From: Pseudozyma flocculosa PF-1
Taxonomy: Eukaryota; Basidiomycota; Ustilaginomycetes; Ustilaginales; Ustilaginaceae
Assembly (NCBI RefSeq): GCF_000417875.1
Contig: NW_006920876.1
Span: forward strand, 308,683-372,682
DNA length: 64,000 nt
Direction: 5' to 3'
The stretch's first letter is position 1. Each line of letters opens with the position of its first letter. This document shows, in pieces, positions 20,101 through 32,500 of this stretch. The notes under the pieces were generated by a model that did not search any database, was not told where the DNA came from, and saw only the letters and a program-made list of their open reading frames with translations. The translations under genes were made by a program, and so were the position numbers.

Positions 20101-21996
20101 GCTCCCCATCCGTCCAGGAAGCTAGTTGCGCCAGATGCCGGCACCTCGGGCACCTCTGGTACGTGCACAAGACGGCGCAAGCAGGTGAGGCTGCTTGAAT
20201 ATCGGGTAGCTCTTGCGACGCCCAAGGGGAGATGCGGCAGGAACCAAGATGGTGGCCACGCCCGAGGATGTTGGATCCTGCCGTACATCAGCTGCTGGTC
20301 GCCTCCCGATTTGTCGGCTGGCGAGGATGATCGACCGACGTCGCGGCGAGGGCGCAACTGGCCTGGCCGTCCACCGGTGAACCTCTACCTGCAAACGAGA
20401 TCAGGTGCGCGCAAGGGTCGCAGCAGCTGCGCAACTTGACGGCCGGCTTCCCACGGCAAGAGGCAGATGGGAGAAGCTAGGCAGCGTGGCATAGCGTGGC
20501 CTGCCTGACCTGCCTCGCCTGCCGGCCAGCCTCGTTAGCTTGGGTGAGTGTGTGCCGCGCGAGAAGGCGACGAGCCAACCTGCCGCCGGTACTGCGTTGC
20601 TTTGTGGAGGGACACGCGCACGGCGATAGCGAGGCGGCGCCCGATGTGACTCGCTCGCGATGACGAGCGCGGACGGACCCTGCTACGCTGTTATCCTGCT
20701 GCCTGGGCTGGGGCTTGCTCGCTCGTCGAGGTTGGGGAGGGCCGAAGATCCGAGCAGACATAGCATCCTCTCTCTCTCTCTCTGGTCCGGCAATCTCACG
20801 CCAGCTCCTCCACCTCGATGCCGCGGCCGAGGCCCGCCTGTGGACCCTATCTGCTCCCGGCGCCCACCAAGAGAGAGATGGCCGTGTGGGCCAGAACAGG
20901 ACGGATTCCAGGAGGCCACGCGACGGTGGGCAGAAAGGCGAACAAAGCGGCGGTCGTGAGCGATGGCGGGCGGGGGCGCTCTAGCTGGACCGGGCCAGTC
21001 GGCCAGCCGGAAGTCGAGTGGAGACGAGTCGAGACGAGCAGCAAGACGAGACCCAAAGGCAAGCTACCGCCGCCTGCCGAGCCGCCGGAAAGAAGAAGAG
21101 ATCAAAAGAGGGTATGCTGCGCTTCCGGGCAGCTCATCAGCTTGGCGCGCGCCCAAGGGGGTGTCGACGACCAGCACCTCGGTGGGAAGATAGACGACGG
21201 GCAAACGAGAGGGTCGGTGGACTGGCGAGGTGGGCCAGGGCCGGGGCCTCTCTTCTTATCGGATGGAGGATCGCTGAAATCTGCCTGGCCGAGGAGCGGC
21301 CGGCCGGTCCGATGGCGGCGGTTGGCTCTGCGGACCAAGGCCCGGCGCGGCCCAGGCAGGCAGGCAGGCAGGCAGGCAAGGTGGAGCTCCCCTGCCTTCC
21401 TTGCTCTCTCTCTGCTGGGGGGGGGCAGCGGGCGACCGTGCGCACCAGGCGGCAGCCGCCCAAAAATTGGGGGGCCGGCGCCAGCGCCAGCGCCAGGGCC
21501 AGCTGCCAGCCGGGTTGCGTCAGAGCGCTCGACGACCGGAGTTCCAGCCTGGCCTGGCCGGCGTGCTGGCGCAGGCGGGCCAGCCGGCCAGCCAGTCAGC
21601 TCGGCCCAGGGCCGTCTCTCACGCCTGCCTGCTTCTCTGGCCGGCAAGCCAGGCTGCCGCCCGCTCTTCTAGCTCATCCCTCCCTGCCTTCTCTTTCTGA
21701 AGACTCTAGACCGCCGCCCGCCAGTTCTTCCGAGCGTCTCCCGCCACCACCATCATCCCCTCACCTTCGTCTTCCGGCCCGTCTGCTCTCACCCTCATCG
21801 ACGCCAAAGCGTATCGACACCTGGAGCTCATCCTTCCTGTCTCTCTCAGCCTCGACGGTTTGTCTCGCTGTCCATACGGAAGCCGGATCACTCCCGAGAC
21901 CACCGCAAGCCGGCGATCGCCACATCCGCTTGTATCCCCAGCCCCCTAGGCCCCGCCCCCCCACCGGATCGATCCGCACGCCCACCTTTGCCCAAC
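17171..21996. other. 4.8 kb gene-free region between homeobox gene and ZWF1
   Basis: The largest apparently empty stretch in the window, flanked by divergent genes. Many ORFs of 60-340 codons overlap in several frames and show no domains, signal peptides or consistent splice pairs. It includes TTATAAC at 17397-17403 (possible promoter element of the homeobox gene), a C15 run at 18762-18776, a TC microsatellite at 20768-20783 and an AGGC tandem at 21354-21378. Non-coding RNA or a rapidly evolving gene cannot be excluded. Confidence 0.5.
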
Positions 21997-24366
21997 ATGC
22001 CCGCTTCCTCGGCTCCCGCCTTCGAGGACGAGACGATCATCGTCGGTGAGTGCCGTGATGGGTGCATAGCGCCCAGGCGGATGTACGCCTTGGGACGTCA
22101 GCGGCGAGCCTGGAGGGACTTGCGGAGGAAATAGAGTCCAACAGGGCGGCGGATAGGCGGCTGCGCCCGGACATCGGATCGGCCCGAAGGAACAGGACGG
22201 AGGTCACTTGCTCGACGAAAAGGCAATGTCGCCGAGACCGGTACGGCGGACCCCTGGGTGGATCGGTGCAACGTAGGAGTGCAGCGAGTTCCGCCTGCTG
22301 CTTCACCAAGCACGTTGCTGCTCTGCCTCTGGGCCTCGCCTGGGCCATCCGGCTCCGCCTTGGCTCCTTGCGCTAAAGGGTTCGCAAACTAACCTCGAGC
22401 CGCGTCGGATCGCCCGATGCCTCCCGCACACCATCTCTACGCAGTCCTCGGCGCTTCTGGTGATCTTGCCAAGAAGAAGGTGAGTGCCTCTCTCTGCGGG
22501 CCATTCTTCCTGAGCCAGAAAGAGCCTCGCTGGACTGCCTCGCTGACTCCCGGGTCATGACCGCACGCGCGTCGTCTCGCTCGATCCGCCCGCCCTGCAC
22601 AGACGTTCCCGGCGCTCTTCAACCTGTTCAAGCTGAACCTGCTGCCCAAGCAGACGCACATCATCGGATATGCTCGCACCAAGATGGACCAGCCCACGTT
22701 CCACGAAAAGATTTCGGGCCACCTCAAGGGTCTCGACACGGACGAGGGGAAGCAGGCCAAGGAGGGTTTCCTCAAGATCTGCAAGTACATCTCGGGCCAG
22801 TACGACGAGGATGAGTCGTTCCAGAAGCTCAACAAGGAGATGGAGGAGACGGCGAGCGGCAAGGGCGACAAACCCCCCAGCAGGCTCTTCTACATGGCGC
22901 TGCCGCCCAACGTCTTCACCGTCGTCGCAACGGGCCTCAAGAAGAACTGCTACAACGACAAGGGCCAGAACCGCATCGTCATTGAGAAGCCGTTTGGCAA
23001 GGACCTGGAGAGCAGCCGCGAAATGATTGGCGCGCTCAAGGGCCTGTGGAAGGAGGAGGAGACTTTCCGTGAGTGGCAGATGCGAAGGCGAAGACGTTGA
23101 CGACCACGGGTTCCCCGCCCATCGCCTCTCCGCGACCTGCCGACGACTTCCGGCGGCGCGCTGACGTCCACTTCCCTGCCCTGCCCCGTTGCTGTTCGGC
23201 TGCCGCGTCGTCTCTTGCGACACGCCAGGTATCGACCACTACCTCGGAAAGGAGATGGTCAAGAACCTCCTCATCATGCGTTTTGGCAATCCGCTGATCG
23301 ACGCCGGCCTGAACAACAAGCTGGTCGACAACGTGCAGATCACGTTCAAGGAACCCTTTGGCACCGAGGGCCGCGGCGGCTACTTTGACGAGTTTGGCAT
23401 CATCCGCGACATCCAGCAGAACCACCTGTCGCAGGTGCTCTCGCTGCTCGCCATGGACCGGCCCAAGTCGTTCTCCGCCGAGGACATCCGGGACCAGAAG
23501 GTCAAGGTGCTCAAGGCGGTCCCGGCCATCAAGGAGGAGGACGTGCTGATCGGGCAGTACACGGCCAGCGGCGACAAGCCCGGCTACAAGGACGACGACA
23601 CCGTGCCCAAGGACAGCAACTGCCCCACGTACGCTGCATTGACGCTGTGGGTCAACAATGACCGATGGAAGAATGTGCCGTTTATCCTCAAGGGCGGAAA
23701 GGGTGAGTCTCGAAGGTGGCGGCGGCAGCGAGGCCCGGGCCGCGCTCGAGGTGGCAGGTAACGTGTTGCAGATTCAGCTGACCCCACTCTGCTGCCCCTT
23801 TTTTTGTGCTGGCCTCGCTCCCCGTTCGTTGTCTACCGCTTGTCTTCTGCCCATCTCGGCGAACCGGCACCGCCCCCGTAGCGCTCGACGAGGCCAAGGT
23901 CGAGATCCGGGTTCAGTTCAAGGACACCGAGGGCGGCATCTTCCAGGACATTCCGCGCAACGAGCTCGTGATCCGCATTCAGCCCAACGAGGCGGTGTAC
24001 CTCAAGATGAATGCCAAGAAGCCTGGCCTGGAGATGAACACGCTGCCGGCGGACCTGGACCTGACGTACAAGGAGCGGTTCAGCGAGGTGCGGATCCCCG
24101 AGGCGTACGAGGCGCTGATTCTCGACGCGCTCAACGGCGACCACTCGAACTTTGTGCGCGACGACGAGCTCGACGTGAGCTGGGCCATTTTCACGCCGAT
24201 CCTGCACGCCATTGACGCGGGCAAGATCAAGAACGAGCCGTACCCGTACGGCAGCCGCGGACCGCCGAGCGTGCACAAGTTTGTCGAGAGGTACGGCTAC
24301 AAGCGCAGCAACCAGTCGTACGAGTGGCCCACGACCAACGTGCAAAAGGTGCAGGGCCGCATGTGA
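21997..24366 (+). CDS. ZWF1: Glucose-6-phosphate 1-dehydrogenase
   Basis: Five exons, 21997-22045, 22445-22479, 22603-23068, 23229-23702 and 23882-24366, encode 502 residues, the normal fungal length. The enzyme oxidises glucose 6-phosphate to 6-phosphogluconolactone with NADP+, the committed cytosolic step of the oxidative pentose phosphate pathway. The NADP-binding motif GASGDLAKKK (19-28) is encoded almost entirely by the 35-nt exon 2. The substrate/active-site signature RIDHYLGKE (184-192) is restored exactly by joining exons 3 and 4. EKPFG and the C-terminal beta+alpha domain are complete, ending VQKVQGRM. All four introns have GTGAG donors and AG acceptors. Introns 1 and 2 crowd the 5' end (399 and 123 nt). 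Confidence 0.97.
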
Positions 24367-25090
24367 AGCGGCGGCGGCGGCGGTGGCAGCCCGAGCAGCA
24401 GCCTCTCTTCTAGCTAGCAGAGTAGTGCCTCGATTCCACGGAACAAATGCCAAATCATGATAATAGCCAGCCAGCCAGCCAGCCCCGCGGCGCACCCGTT
24501 GCGCGGGTCGCACCGAAGAGATCGACCTGGATGAGGGTACGGTGGCGCTTGCGTGCAGCAATAATCAGGGCGCCGTGGTGGTGTCGAGGACGTCGAAGAG
24601 GGGTCAGAAGGAAGCACACCGGCGAGACGAGGTCCAAGCAAGGCCTGCCTGGGACAAGGGCGCGCCAAGCTTGGACGTAGGTACGGCCGTTGGCGTACTG
24701 CTGACTCAGTCTCGAGGGCTTTGCGGTCGCTCGAGGTGCTGCATGCAGGCGAGGCGAGGCCAGGGTGCGCTGCGTGCCAGCCAGGACCCTCCACATCAGT
24801 CGCCCGCCTGCCGCTTGCACCGACGGGGCTTCCTACCTCTTGGTCGGCCTCCCAACTCGGCCTCGCGGCTGAGTCTCGTTCCAAGCTGCCCCTACCACCT
24901 TTCCATCCATCGTCCATCGTGCATCGCCCACCGTGCATCGCCCACCGTGCATCGCCCACCGTGCATCGCCCACCGTGCATCGCCCACCGTCCACCGCCTC
25001 GTCGTCGCCACCTTCTTGCCCTCCTCTAATAGACGCTTCCGGAGACGCCTTTCCCCCTCGCCTCGGGCACTGGCACCTTCAGCCTTGGCC
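24367..25090. other. ZWF1-RAD4 intergenic region and RAD4 leader
   Basis: It contains a CCAG tandem near 24466-24484 and a 14-bp minisatellite at 24919-24988 just upstream of RAD4. The RAD4 frame is open backwards to 24542, but that extension reads through the minisatellite and looks non-coding. Confidence 0.6.
24919..24988 (+). repeat. 14-bp minisatellite, five perfect copies
   Basis: The unit GTGCATCGCCCACC is repeated five times without mismatch and flanked by partial copies. It lies 102 bp upstream of the RAD4 start codon, probably in its promoter or 5' UTR. Confidence 0.95.
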
Positions 25091-28000
25091 ATGCCCCCTC
25101 GACGGAGCAGCCGTTCGGGCGCTCCACAATCCCGACCCAACGCAAAGCGTTCCACGGGCCGGCCACCCGACGACGAAGAGACCTTCGACGTGCACTCGGT
25201 CGACGACAGCAGCGATGACCACCCACCCCCTCGGCCACGCGCCGCTCCAGCCAAGGCAGCCCACGCTCGACCATCCAAAGCAGCGCCAGCTGCGCGCTCC
25301 GGGACAAGGCGGCCACCGCCCCCCTCAAATGCCGAGGTAGTCGACCTCTCGATCAGCGACACCGCTAGCCAAGCCGGCTCCTCGGCATCCGCTGCACCAA
25401 AACATCCCGTCGAGGACCAGGACGACGATGACGACGACGAGATGACGATGATCGAGTTCGAAGACGTCGATGTGCCGGCGCAACATCAGCAGGACCACGA
25501 CTCGGATGAAGAGGCTGGACTCGAAATGGAGGACGTCGACATCGATGTCGGACCGCAGCAGCCCGTGACTCCATCGGCCGAGGATGAGCTGCGCGACATG
25601 TACGCCGCCGCCTACCAAGAGGCGCTGAACAGGGACGAAGGAGATGGAAGCGGCTATCCCGACGACGACGATCCCGACGCGGGCGGCGACGAAGGGGCGC
25701 GGTTGCCCATCTTCAAGGACGGCAAGGGACAGCACCGTGGCATCGAGATCTCGATCGGCACCAGGGGCAAGAAGCAGGACGACAAGAGCGAGGCCGCCAA
25801 GAAACGCGCAGAGACGATGCCCACCGCCCGCGATCGCCAGAGCCGCATCAACGCCCACAAGCTCTACGTGCTCAGCATCCTCGCGTTTGCCCGCATCCGC
25901 AACAAGTGGTGCAACGACGACAGCCTGCGCGACCATCTGGCGCAGGCCGTGCCCGACTACATGATCACCAAGTTCAAGGCGATCCACCCCAAAAAGGTGC
26001 CAGAGCAGCGCGAACGGGTCCGCATGTTTGAGAGCTTCATCACCGAGCTCGCAAAGTGGTGGGCCGGGCGCTTCCGGCTGGACCCGCGGATGACGGCCAA
26101 GGCGGCGCTCCGCCAGCCAAACCAGGACATTGCCACTGGCGTGCTCCCGCCGCCCGGAAGCAGGATCGACGGCTGGATCGTCGAGAGCGCCGCCGATCGA
26201 GAGAAACGCCACCGCAAGGAGCGGCAGGATCGCCTCAAGAAGGAGGCCGACGGCCAGGCTTCCATCGCATCCAGCAGCCGGAAGGGCAAGGGCAAGGCCG
26301 TCAACGGATCCGTGCAGCCATCTGCTGCAGGCAAGAGCGCGCACAAGCACATGGAGATCACCCTCTTTATGCCGGGCACAGTCGTCCGGCCCGTATTCCT
26401 GTACCTGCTCCCGCCCGCCGAGGCAATCGGTTCGCCGGCAGACCTGCTATCGAGGGCCGAGGCCCGTTCCGGCTCGAGGGAGACGAGCGCCCAGCTCTTT
26501 TGCGCGCTCTGTCGCTCGCTCGGCATCCCCGCTCGCCTGGTCGTAAGCGTGCAGCCCATGCCCTGGAGCGTCGGCGCGAGCAAGCTGGCCAACACTGCGG
26601 CGCCCGAGCCCAAGGCGAACAAGGGCAAGGCCAAGGCCAAGTCGAGGCTGCCAACGAAAACCGCGCGCTTCACCACCAAGCCGGACGACGAGCTCACGAG
26701 CGATGACGAGGACTTTGACGGCAATGACGCGCAGAGCAGCAGGTCGGCAAGGTCGACGCGGTCCACACCGCGCTCAAAGGGCTCGAGGGTCCTCACTGTC
26801 GAGTCGGACAGCAGCCTGTCGGACCTCAGCGGCGTTGAAGAAGTCGAGTCGCCCAAGAACAGAGCGGCCCGGGCGAATCAGAGAGCTGAGCGGGACAACG
26901 AGAACCTGGCTCGCAAGGCTGTGATGTCGGCCGTCAAATCGCCAGGGAGTAGGCGAAGGGCTCAGTACGACGAAGGCATCGACTCCGGCGCCACCTCGGA
27001 TCGAAGCGCCGCGAGCGGCACGAGCGCAGCAAGCTCGCCGAGTTCCCGTCAGGCAAAGGGCAGGGCAAAGGTCAAGGCGAAGAACAGCAGCAAGGGCGAT
27101 GGCGGCGGCAGCGATGCGGGCGAGGATGCGGAAGGGGCCGATGGCGGAGGCGATGGCGACTACCGCCCTGCCAAGTGGCGCAACCTGGACGCCCCCCTCA
27201 AGGTCGAGCCCAAGGCCAAGCTGCGGCGCAACAAGCCCAAAGCCCTCAAGCCGACCGAGCTGGCGCCTGAGGACGACAGCGACGTCGAGCCGGTCGACCT
27301 GCAGGCTCCGCCGACGGTCTGGGTTGAGGTTTTCAGCAAGCCGTTCCAGAAGTGGATCACCGTTGACCCGGTGCGCTCCGTGGTGCGCGCCGCGGGCAGT
27401 CGCTGGATGGAGCCGTCGCCGACCGACAAGCAAAACAAGCTGGTCTACGTCGTCGCCATGGAGGAGGACGGCTACGCGCGCGATGTGACGCCGCGGTACA
27501 CCAACAAGCTCAACAGCCGGGTCGCCCGCCTCCGTCCTCCGACGCGATCCAAGAACGAAGATGACTGGTGGGCAAAGACGGCGCGGGCCATCCACCGCCC
27601 GCAGCGCCTGGATCGCGATGCGATGGAGGACATCGAGCTCAATGAAAGCGCCAGCCGCGAGGCGATGCCGACCAGCGTGGCCGGGTACAAGGACCACCCG
27701 GTCTACTTTTTGGAAAAGCACCTCAAGCGCGACGAGGTCGTCTACCCGCGCAATCGTATCGCCACGTTCCAGGGCATGGACGTGTTCCGGCGCTCCAACG
27801 TCCTCACGCTCCGCTCCTCGCGCCAGTGGTTCAACGAGGGTCGGGTGGTCAAGGACAACGAGGTGGCGCTCAAGTGGGTCAAGTCGAGGGGCTACACGCT
27901 GGCCAACAAGCGGGCCGAGGAGCAGGCCAAGGCCGAGGGTCGCGAAGCGCCCAACGAGGGCCTGTACGCCGAGTTCCAGACCGAGCTCTACGTGCCGCCG

Positions 28001-29309
28001 CCCATCGTCGACGGCAAGATCCCCACCAACTCGTTTGGCAACATCGACCTCTTTGTGCCGTCGATGCTGCCCAAGGGCGCGGCCCACATTCCGTTTAGCG
28101 GCGTCGCCAAGATCGCCAAGAAGCTGGGCATCAGCTATGCCGAGGCCATCGTGAGTCGTTCCGCCTGACACTGTCCATCTGACGCCGCCGTTTGCACGGG
28201 CTGACATGGTCCTTTCCGGTGTCGATGCCGAGGCAGACCGGCTTCGAGTTTCGCAAGCACCGCGGTATGCCCAAGATCACCGGCATCGTCGTGCCCATCG
28301 AGCACGAGCAGACGGTCCTGGATGTGAGTGCTTTTGCTTCTCTTCCGTTTCCTCTCGGTTGTTGACGCCCTTGCTGGCCCTTCGACGCCTCCTTTCTGCC
28401 CGCTCGATCAATCAGGCATATTGGGAGCACGAGCACCTCGCAGCCGAGCGGGAATCGACCAAGCGGCAGGAACGCGCCATCAAGGCGTGGAAGAAGCTGC
28501 TCAACGGGCTGAGGATCGCCAAGCGGGTCCGCGAGCAGTACGGCAACGGCTCCAAGGCGGTCAAAGGCTCGGCCGCGGGCACCTCTACCGCGCACGGTCA
28601 CGGCGATGCCGAATTGTCGACTTGGCGCCGGGATGATGGGTCCGTCGGAGGCGACGGAGCCGGCGGCGGGTTCCTGCTTGACGATGAAGAGGAGGAGGAG
28701 CAGGCGGAACGTCCGAGACTCTTGGCGCCCTCTGCGCCTTCGTCCGTCGAGCGTCGAGGGGGAGGCATGGAAGAGATGGAGGTCGACGCCGAAGAGATCG
28801 CGACGACATCCTCACCTCCGCCCCTCGCCACTGCGATCGCCATGCAGGCGGAAGCAGACGAGATCGACGACGAAGAGCAAGAGGCTCCTCGACCACGGCG
28901 GACGGGTCCCATCGTCTCGCACGATTCCCTCATCCAAGCCGAATCCCGCGCCCCATCCGCCACATCCGCCCCTCCTCCTCCTCCGACGACGACGGCGAAG
29001 AAGCGCGGTCGACCCACCGCTGCTGCTGCTGCTGCCAAACCGCGCGGTAGACCCCGCAAGGCATCAGCACAGAGAGGAACCAAACGATCTCGACGCCAAG
29101 CCGCCGACGATGACGACGACGATGACGGGGAGGAGGAGGAAGAGGAAGACGCGCGGGGTCCACCTGCCAAGCAACGGGCGTCGACGACGGCGACGACACG
29201 TACGGGTACGAGGCGATCATCGAGACGCTCGGCCGTTGCCGCCACCTCGAAGCGGGGCGTCTATACCGAACCGGCCAGCGACGACGACGACGACGACGAT
29301 GAAGAGTGA
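25091..29309 (+). CDS. RAD4: DNA damage recognition protein Rad4/XPC
   Basis: Three exons, 25091-28150, 28237-28323 and 28416-29309, give 1,346 residues. The N terminus is acidic and disordered. A transglutaminase-like fold is split by a long Ser/Lys-rich insertion: AQLFCALCRSLGIPARLV near 466 and PTVWVEVFSKPFQKWITVDP near 739. BHD1 (near 863: YKDHPVYFLEKHLKRDEV), BHD2 and BHD3 follow; BHD3 has NSFGNIDLFVPSMLPKGAAHI and then TGFEFRKHRGMPKITGIVVP in exon 2. The splice junctions keep BHD3 continuous. Rad4/XPC binds helix-distorting lesions with Rad23 and opens the duplex to start nucleotide excision repair. The C-terminal 297 residues are acidic and basic low complexity, with two AT-hook-like GRP cores (KKRGRP, KPRGRPRK; about 29005-29065). 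The start was chosen at MPPRRSSRSG, where coding composition begins. Confidence 0.93.
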
Positions 29310-29550
29310 GGGCCAGTACAGCAGCCGAGATACGGGCCGACACAGTGGCGGGGAGCGACGTCATTGGTGACTTTTGAATCAGAGGCCACGGCCGCAGCCG
29401 GTCGGTGCCTGTTAGGAATACAATTTCTTTCGGAGTCTAGGAGCCTGGATTGGGGGGATTGATGGAAGCGGGGGAAGATGGGGAGGGGAGAGACGGAAGC
29501 CCAGTCTCTCTTTCGGTTTGAAAGCACGTGGCATGGTGGGCCGAAGGCGA

Positions 29551-32500
29551 TCAGAGCCACGGCTGCCAGGTCGGGTCCTGTTTCGTTGGCGCCGCAAAGA
29601 GGGGGGCAAGCGCGAAGGAGGTCAGTCGGACGATGCCTCTGGCGAGTGCGGATACCGCGGCGCGCCCCGGCGCGGCGTCAGGGGCAAGGGCAAGGGCCAA
29701 CTCACCTGGAGCGCCAGCTTGCTCGGGTTGCTCGCCGAGTTGATGAGGTCGAGCACCGTCTGCGAGATGGGCGAGATTGTGGGCTGCTGCGGGTTGCCCT
29801 GTCGATCGACGACGCCGAACGCGATACGATGCGCGCATGCAAAGGAAGGAAAAGGAAAGAGCGTTGAGTGGACTGTACGATCCGCGCCTGCTACCAGGCA
29901 GGACCGGCGACGACGACGACGACGACCGGGACTCACGCGGTCCATCTCAAACTTGCAGCTCATGAGGCGTGCGCGCTTGACAATCTCCATCGAGTTCTGA
30001 AGGACAATCTCGCGCGGCGCCTCGGTGATGCCGGCGGCGACGCCGCCGCTGCGCTGTGCGCCGCTGAGCCAAAAGTTGATCTCGTCGCGCACAAAGACGC
30101 CGAGGTACTCTTCGAGGGCGCGCTCCGGCTCCGTGAGGCAGCGTCCGAGGGCCATGAGCGACGACGTCAGGATGCCCTCGATGCCGATGGGCCCGATAAA
30201 GTGCTGGATGTTGGGCGACAGCCGGAAGGGCGTCGGGTCCGTCGACTTGAACTGGGGCGCCTGCGGGTTGAGGGTGGGCACCACGTCCGACATGGACACC
30301 TGCCCGCTCGAGCGCGAAATGTGGATGCGCGTGGGCAGCCGCGCCGAGATAAAGAGGCAGTAGGTGAGGAACATGGTCGACGCCGTCTGCAGCGTAAACT
30401 GCTTGCGCATCAGCCACAGGTCCGACGGCGTCGAGAGCGAGCGGATCATGTAGCGCGACAGCACCGTGTCCGGCACCATCTTGACGCTGATCTCCTCCAT
30501 GAGGTCCATGCGCAGGTTGGTAAAGTCGACGTTGCCGCGCCCGACGCCGCCCTCCCAGGTGGAGCGCATCTTCTCGACCCAGGCGATGACCGGGTCGTCC
30601 TTGCCGATGCCGATCTCGTCGCAGTGCTTCTCAAAGATGTCCGAGAGGCTGACAAACGACGCGTCGTGGTCAATCAGGCGCACCTGGGGCGCCAGCGGCA
30701 CGGCGACGGGCACGTGGAACGTGAGGCCGCGCTTTCGCGTCTCCTTGCGCCGCTCGAGGATGCGGTTGAGGAAGCGCAGCAGCTGGAAGATGCGCTCCTC
30801 GCGGCGGCAGTAGCGCCCCGACGGCAGCTGCACCGCAAACGAGTGGCGCGTGCCCTTGTTGCTGAGAATCGTCAGCCTGCGCGTGCACAGGCCCGCCGAG
30901 CGCGTCATCTCAAACACGGGCAAGAAGCGGCTGATCTTGACAAAGTCCGAGTTGTTGTCCTCGAGCCGCAGGTACTGGCCGGGCACCTCGACCTCGTCAA
31001 ACTTCTGGTGCTGGAACTCGACCAGGTAGTGGCTGCAGTGCTCCAGGTGCTGCTTGCGCGGCCGCCGGTCGAGGCTGCTCTCGTACCGGTCGCGCCACCG
31101 CTGCAGCTTGGACACGTAGTCGCGCAGCGTCGGCTTGCTCTTGACAAAGTCCTCCTCAAACGACGACTTGAGCGGGCCCGGCGGCAGGTTCTCGGCGAAG
31201 CGGATGACGTTGGCCTGCGACGACTGCGGCAGCGCGCCCGTGTCGTTGGGCATCGCGGCGCGCTGGATGTACTGCTGCAGCGCGTCGTTGAGCAGCGCGT
31301 TGGTCAGCCGGTAGATGTCCTCCTCGTTGGTGGGCTTGAAACGCTGCTGGATCTGCTCGGCGATGTTCTCCATGGTCAGCGTCAGCAGCGGGAAGGCCGT
31401 CTTTAGGATGTTGAGGATCTCGTCGACGTAGTCCCACGGCTGCCTCTGCTGCAGGTTGGGCATGCCCGGTATGGCGCCGGGCTGGCCGGGGACGCCGGCA
31501 GCGCCCGGAGCCACCGCGCCCGGAGGCAGCTGCTGCTGCTGCTGCTGCTGCTGCGGCTGGCCAGGACCGGCCGGCTGTCCTCCAGGAGTCGCCTGCTGCG
31601 ATGGCGTCGCCTTGGTCGGGCTGCCCGACGCGTCCTTGGAGCTGGCAGCCGAAGCCTGCGCGTCGGCGGCACCGTCGGGCTTGGTCGGGCTGGCAGCACC
31701 GGACTGGGAAGGCGTGTTGGACTGGGGTGCGGCGGGGGATCCGGCGGCGGCGCCGCCCATCGGCGTCGACGGCGTGGCGGCGTTGGCGCCCGCGTTGGCG
31801 GCGCTGCTGGCCGCGGCCATCTGCTGCTGCTGGCGGGCCTGGGCTGCGCGCTGCGCGGCGATCAGCGTCTGGCGCTTCATGGCCACGTAGTCCTCCTTGG
31901 TCGTGCGCAGGTGGAAGTAGAGCGACTGCGGGAACGTCTTGGCGATCGACATGAGCATCTTGCGCGCGAACCGCACCTCCTTCTGCGACAGCGACTGCAG
32001 CAGCTGCGGGATAAAGGTGATCCAGTACCAGATGGGCGCGTCCCCCTTGAAGCCCTCGAATGCCTGCCAGACGGTGCCCTTGGCGTCGTCGCAGTTGAGC
32101 AGCCAGAGGACGCGCAGCAGCACCTTGCGCACCTTGGCGTTCTTGTAGAGGCCGGCGGCCTGGAGGTAGCAGCTGACGGCGTTGCCGGCGGCCGACGTGT
32201 CGCCGGGCTTGTCGCGGAAGATGCGGTCGTTGTAGCGGCCCCACTCGGTCCACGCCTTTGCCAGGTTGAGGTCCATCTGGATCGCCGTGCCAAACGCGTG
32301 GTTGGCCTCGTCGTTGAGGCCGAGGCGCGCCATGAACATGCCCTTGAGCGTGAAGAACTCGGCCTTCTGCGAGGCGGCGAAGAACATGAGGTTGGTGTTG
32401 TTGATGACGTCGAGGCCCTGGGTCAGCTCGTTGGGGTTCTGGTAGTGGCACTTTGCCTGCTCGCGCAGCTTGAGGAACGCCTCCTGGATCTCAATGTTGG

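Noticed and set aside
21018..22049. Plus-strand ORF of 343 codons overlapping ZWF1 exon 1
   Set aside because: It is out of frame with ZWF1 and spans microsatellite and pyrimidine-rich leader sequence.
24542..25090. Upstream in-frame extension of RAD4 (183 codons)
   Set aside because: It reads through a 14-bp tandem repeat whose unit is not a multiple of three and lacks coding composition; the ATG at 25091 begins a Rad4-like N terminus.
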